NCBI GenBank assembly: GCA_024641225.1
Contig: JAHEDN010000114.1
Coordinates: 1-7,521 of the forward strand
Reading direction: 5' to 3'
Origin: Burkholderiales bacterium
GTDB taxonomy: Bacteria; Pseudomonadota; Gammaproteobacteria; Burkholderiales; Burkholderiaceae_F
DNA length: 7,521 nt
Notes under the pieces: generated by a model
What the model was told of the DNA's origin: nothing
Database searches by the model: none
What the model saw: the letters and a program-made list of their open reading frames with translations, nothing else
Translations under genes and position numbers: made by a program
Shown: positions 1-7,521 of the stretch, one piece after another
Layout of the letters: each line of letters begins with the position of its first letter
Position numbering within the stretch: position 1 is the first letter of the stretch

Positions 1-3919
<3,919 letters not shown>

Positions 3920-3926
3920 CAGGAGC

Positions 3927-3985
3927 GCAGCAACGGCGGACAGGGCTGGCTGGGTTCGTTGCAGTCGTCTTGCCGTTGTGGCTGC
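3927..3985 (+). repeat. Imperfect inverted repeat after rpoC
   Basis: CAACGGC at 3931-3937 can pair with GCCGTTG at 3972-3978, and GCAG at 3927-3930 with CTGC at 3982-3985 after a three-base bulge. The enclosed loop is 34 bases and no T-run follows, so this is not a convincing intrinsic terminator. No other structure is apparent between the rpoC stop and the promoter at 4015. Transcription of rpoBC may therefore continue into the str genes. Pairing was judged by eye only. Confidence 0.25.
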
Positions 3986-4014
3986 TGGTCTGCTAGCGGC
4001 GTGACGAGTTCGAC

Positions 4015-4044
4015 TTGACACTCTAGAAGAATTCGTCGGAGAAT
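4015..4044 (+). promoter_or_regulatory. Candidate sigma-70 promoter for the str operon
   Basis: A perfect -35 box TTGACA (4015-4020) is followed by an 18-base spacer and the -10 box GAGAAT (4039-4044), which matches four of six consensus positions including the key A and final T. Transcription would start near 4051. The bases after the -10 box (CTCCGG) are GC-rich, a discriminator type known from promoters under negative ppGpp/DksA control; applying that here is inference. The site lies in the only long non-coding gap, about 180 bases before rpsL, where a str operon promoter is expected. Confidence 0.6.
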
Positions 4045-4091
4045 CTCCGGCTCTGCGAATCCGGCTTTTGGGGTTCGACGCTCTTTGCTCT

Positions 4092-4110
4092 CGGCGGCGC
4101 TTCGCCGCCG
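4092..4110 (+). other. GC-rich hairpin in the rpsL leader
   Basis: CGGCGGCG (4092-4099) and CGCCGCCG (4103-4110) form a perfect 8-bp stem around CTT; in practice the loop probably opens to five or more bases. GGTGTTCC follows rather than a T-run, so it is not a standard intrinsic terminator on either strand. It could be a pause or stability element, or a degenerate terminator for readthrough from rpoC. Confidence 0.5.
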
Positions 4111-4141
4111 GGTGTTCCGGTGGGGCGTCGGAATTTATGGG

Positions 4142-4179
4142 CCGGCTCCGCGATCTGCGTCACGGCCTCTGCGGGCCGG
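4142..4179 (+). other. Bulged stem-loop in the rpsL leader
   Basis: Bases 4147-4151 pair with 4171-4175 (one G-U pair). After a bulged C at 4146, bases 4142-4145 pair with 4176-4179. The loop is 19 bases (4152-4170). The structure sits about 30 bases upstream of the rpsL ribosome binding site. It was found by eye, and competing folds are possible in such GC-rich sequence. Confidence 0.35.
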
Positions 4180-4209
4180 GCGAATAGACAGTTCAGACGA
4201 ACACGGAAC

Positions 4210-4213
4210 AAGG
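4210..4213 (+). promoter_or_regulatory. Ribosome binding site of rpsL
   Basis: AAGG lies 11 bases before the ATG at 4225 and is the best Shine-Dalgarno match in front of it. It supports this start over the in-frame GTG at 4120, whose extra 35 residues have no counterpart in the S12 family. Confidence 0.5.
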
Positions 4214-4224
4214 CGAATCCTGTT

Positions 4225-4602
4225 ATGCCGACCATCAACCAGCTGGTGCGCAAGCCCAGGGTCATCGAGGGCATCAAGAGCAAGAGCCCGGCGCTCAAGA
4301 ACAGCCCGCAGAAGCGCGGTGTCTGCACTCGCGTTTACACGACCACGCCCAAGAAGCCAAACTCGGCGCTTCGAAAGGTGGCGAAGGTGCGCCTGACCAA
4401 CGGCTTCGAGGTGATCTCCTACATTGGCGGCGAGGGCCACAATCTGCAGGAGCACTCCGTAGTGCTCATCCGCGGTGGTCGCGTGAAGGATCTGCCGGGG
4501 GTTCGCTACCACATCGTCCGTGGATCCCTCGATACTCAGGGCGTCAAGGATCGCAAGCAGGCGCGTTCGAAGTACGGCGCCAAGCGTCCCAAAGCGGGCT
4601 GA
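4225..4602 (+). CDS. rpsL: 30S ribosomal protein S12
   Basis: S12 lies at the decoding centre of the 30S subunit, contributes to tRNA selection and is the classical site of streptomycin-resistance mutations. The 125-residue product starts MPTINQLVRK, the conserved family N-terminus, which fixes the start at 4225. TTTPKKPNSALRK spans about residues 39-51, and GGRVKDLPGVRYH about 84-96. Lys43 and Lys88 are both present, the wild-type state associated with streptomycin sensitivity. Asp89 matches the residue that carries beta-methylthiolation in E. coli. The C-terminus (RKQARSKYGAKRPKAG) is typical. Cys34 is the only cysteine; positions 27, 53 and 104, which are cysteines in E. coli, are Ser, Ala and Thr here. 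It is the first gene of the str group, 305 bases after rpoC, and length and sequence are normal. Confidence 0.99.
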   Translation: MPTINQLVRKPRVIEGIKSKSPALKNSPQKRGVCTRVYTTTPKKPNSALRKVAKVRLTNGFEVISYIGGEGHNLQEHSVVLIRGGRVKDLPGVRYHIVRGSLDTQGVKDRKQARSKYGAKRPKAG

Positions 4603-4614
4603 CCGCCCCTTTTT
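4591..4614 (+). terminator. Weak terminator-like hairpin at the rpsL stop codon
   Basis: GGGC (4596-4599) pairs with GCCC (4605-4608) around a five-base loop that includes most of the TGA stop codon. After a C-C mismatch, AAAG can pair with part of the T-run at 4610-4614. The result is a short GC stem followed by five Ts. Because rpsG, fusA and tuf follow with no clear new promoter, it can only be partial, perhaps an attenuator. The 4-bp core is short and may be chance. Confidence 0.25.
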
Positions 4615-4721
4615 CGGCGCCCATCGGCAAGAACGTGGGCGGCCGAGTAAGTCGCAGCCCGTATCCATGGGGCTGCACCGTGCGGCGAGAAGCCGCCTCA
4701 GACTGAAGAGAGATATCCAAG
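4603..4721 (+). promoter_or_regulatory. rpsL-rpsG spacer, candidate S7 autoregulatory region
   Basis: The 119-base spacer carries two adjacent hairpins directly upstream of rpsG. The first has GCAGCCC (4654-4660) paired with GGGCTGC (4670-4676) around a nine-base loop. The second has GCGGC (4682-4686) paired with GCCGC (4692-4696) around GAGAA. In the E. coli str mRNA, free S7 binds the rpsL-rpsG intercistronic region and represses its own translation. Position and structure fit an equivalent site, but I have not matched an S7-binding consensus. The rpsG Shine-Dalgarno is weak (GAAGAGAGA, 4705-4713), compatible with control or coupling from rpsL. Confidence 0.45.
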
Positions 4722-5192
4722 ATGCCACGTCGCCGTGAAGTCCCGAAGCGCGAGATCCTGCCGGACCCCAAGTTCAGCAGCTCCGAGCTGACGAAGTTCG
4801 TCAACGTAATCATGCTCGATGGCAAGAAGGCCGTTGCCGAGCGGATCGTCTATGGCGCGCTCGACCAAATCAGCAAGAAGAGCGGCAAGGATCCGCTCGA
4901 GGTGTTTACGTTGGCGATCAACAACGTCAAGCCCATGGTCGAGGTGAAGAGTCGCCGGGTTGGCGGTGCCAACTACCAGGTTCCGGTGGAGGTCCGCCCG
5001 GTGCGGCGGCTGGCGCTGGCGATGCGCTGGCTGCGGGAGGCGGCCAAGAAGCGTGGCGAGAAGTCTATGCCGCTTCGCCTCGCCGGCGAGCTCGCCGAGG
5101 CGGCCGAAGGCCGCGGCGGGGCGATGAAGAAACGAGAGGAAGTGCATCGGATGGCCGAGGCGAACAAGGCGTTCGCGCACTTCAGGTTCTAG
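4722..5192 (+). CDS. rpsG: 30S ribosomal protein S7
   Basis: S7 binds the 3' major domain of 16S rRNA, starts assembly of the 30S head and lies near the E-site tRNA. The 156-residue protein begins MPRRREVPKREILPDPKF, the standard RNA-binding N-terminus, and ends TAG. VEVKSRRVGGANYQVPVEVR (about residues 73-92) contains the conserved beta-hairpin, followed by MRW (101-103) and the helical, basic C-terminal half with KKREEVHRMAEANKAFAH (136-153). Length and motifs match bacterial S7 throughout. It lies 119 bases after rpsL and 60 before fusA, as in the str operon. In E. coli S7 is the operon's translational repressor; this is likely here given the structured upstream spacer, but is not shown. 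Confidence 0.99.
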   Translation: MPRRREVPKREILPDPKFSSSELTKFVNVIMLDGKKAVAERIVYGALDQISKKSGKDPLEVFTLAINNVKPMVEVKSRRVGGANYQVPVEVRPVRRLALAMRWLREAAKKRGEKSMPLRLAGELAEAAEGRGGAMKKREEVHRMAEANKAFAHFRF

Positions 5193-5208
5193 GCGCCCTA
5201 ACGGCCAC

Positions 5209-5225
5209 GGCGAGCGCTGCTCGCT
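5209..5225 (+). other. Small hairpin between rpsG and fusA
   Basis: GCGAGC (5210-5215) pairs with GCTCGC (5219-5224) around GCT, with a possible closing G-U pair at 5209/5225. No T-run follows, so termination is unlikely. It lies 17 bases upstream of the fusA ribosome binding site and may affect mRNA processing or stability. Confidence 0.35.
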
Positions 5226-5252
5226 GCGTATTTCAAGCTTCAGGAAGGCTTT

Positions 5253-7358
<2,106 letters not shown>

Positions 7359-7400
7359 CCGGCGGACGAATCAGCAACCGTTCTTTAGCAAGAGGACATC

Positions 7401-7521
7401 ATGGCAAAGGGCAAGTTTCAGCGGACGAAGCCGCATGTGAATGTGGGGACGATTGGTCATGTGGATCATGGCAAGACGACGCTGACGGCGGCGATCACGC
7501 TCGTGCTGAGCAAGAAGTATG
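7401..7521 (+). CDS. tuf: Translation elongation factor Tu (3' partial)
   Basis: EF-Tu is the GTPase that carries aminoacyl-tRNA to the ribosomal A site. Only the first 40 codons and one base are in the window. They read MAKGKFQRTKPHVNVGTIGHVDHGKTTLTAAIT and onward, the family N-terminus, with the P-loop GHVDHGKT at residues 19-26. GAGG (7392-7395) sits five bases before the ATG. It follows fusA by 42 bases with no promoter visible in the gap. Synonymous choice is unlike its neighbours: all seven codons for Phe, His, Asn, Asp and Tyr end in T, whereas fusA and rpoC mostly use C. Many proteobacteria have a second near-identical tuf; whether this genome does cannot be seen here. Confidence 0.98.
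   Translation, partial: MAKGKFQRTKPHVNVGTIGHVDHGKTTLTAAITLVLSKKY

Larger units (their letters stand above)
4051..4224 (+). promoter_or_regulatory. Long leader upstream of rpsL
   Basis: If the promoter at 4015-4044 is used, the rpsL transcript has an untranslated leader of about 170 bases. It contains a compact GC hairpin (4092-4110) and a larger bulged stem-loop (4142-4179), then a less structured stretch carrying the rpsL ribosome binding site. No convincing small ORF was recognised. This is longer than needed for simple initiation, so attenuation, protein binding or an RNA-stability role is possible. None of these is shown by the sequence alone. Confidence 0.4.

Noticed and set aside
4022..4034. 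Adjacent TCTAGA and GAATTC restriction-type hexamers that resemble a cloning polylinker.
   Set aside because: They lie inside the spacer of a well-placed promoter, with natural gene order and coding sequence on both sides and no vector-like flank. The pair is best explained as chance in the only AT-richer patch.
4120..4224. In-frame upstream extension of rpsL from GTG at 4120, adding 35 residues.
   Set aside because: S12 starts at the conserved M-P-T-I-N-Q; the extra residues resemble no family N-terminus and would translate through a stem-loop.

Overview
This window is a conserved housekeeping stretch of a GC-rich proteobacterial chromosome. All genes lie on the plus strand in the order rpoC (5' end missing), rpsL, rpsG, fusA, tuf (3' end missing). 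That is the end of the RNA polymerase rpoBC operon joined to the str operon. The RpoC and EF-G proteins resemble betaproteobacterial, especially Burkholderiales-like, sequences as I remember them. Codons mostly end in G or C. The taxonomic call is an inference from memory, not the result of a search.

Layout: bases 1-3919 encode most of the RNA polymerase beta' subunit, lacking about 111 N-terminal residues. Bases 3920-4224 form a 305-base gap. It holds a good candidate sigma-70 promoter (TTGACA, 18-base spacer, GAGAAT) and a leader of about 170 bases with two GC-rich hairpins in front of rpsL. rpsL (S12) occupies 4225-4602. A 119-base spacer with several hairpins follows; it is where the S7 feedback site lies in the E. 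coli str mRNA. rpsG (S7) occupies 4722-5192. After a 60-base spacer with one hairpin comes fusA (EF-G, 5253-7358). After a further 42 bases, tuf (EF-Tu) starts at 7401 and runs off the window.

Together the genes supply a catalytic subunit of transcription, two proteins of the small ribosomal subunit (the decoding-centre protein S12 and the 3'-domain organiser S7) and the two GTPases that deliver aminoacyl-tRNA and move the ribosome. The likely transcription pattern is readthrough from rpoBC plus an internal str promoter, with possible S7 feedback between rpsL and rpsG.

I found no mobile element, CRISPR array, tRNA, rRNA or unknown gene, and no sign of an undescribed system. The points worth a second look are the regulatory structure of the non-coding gaps and the unusual synonymous codon choice at the start of tuf.
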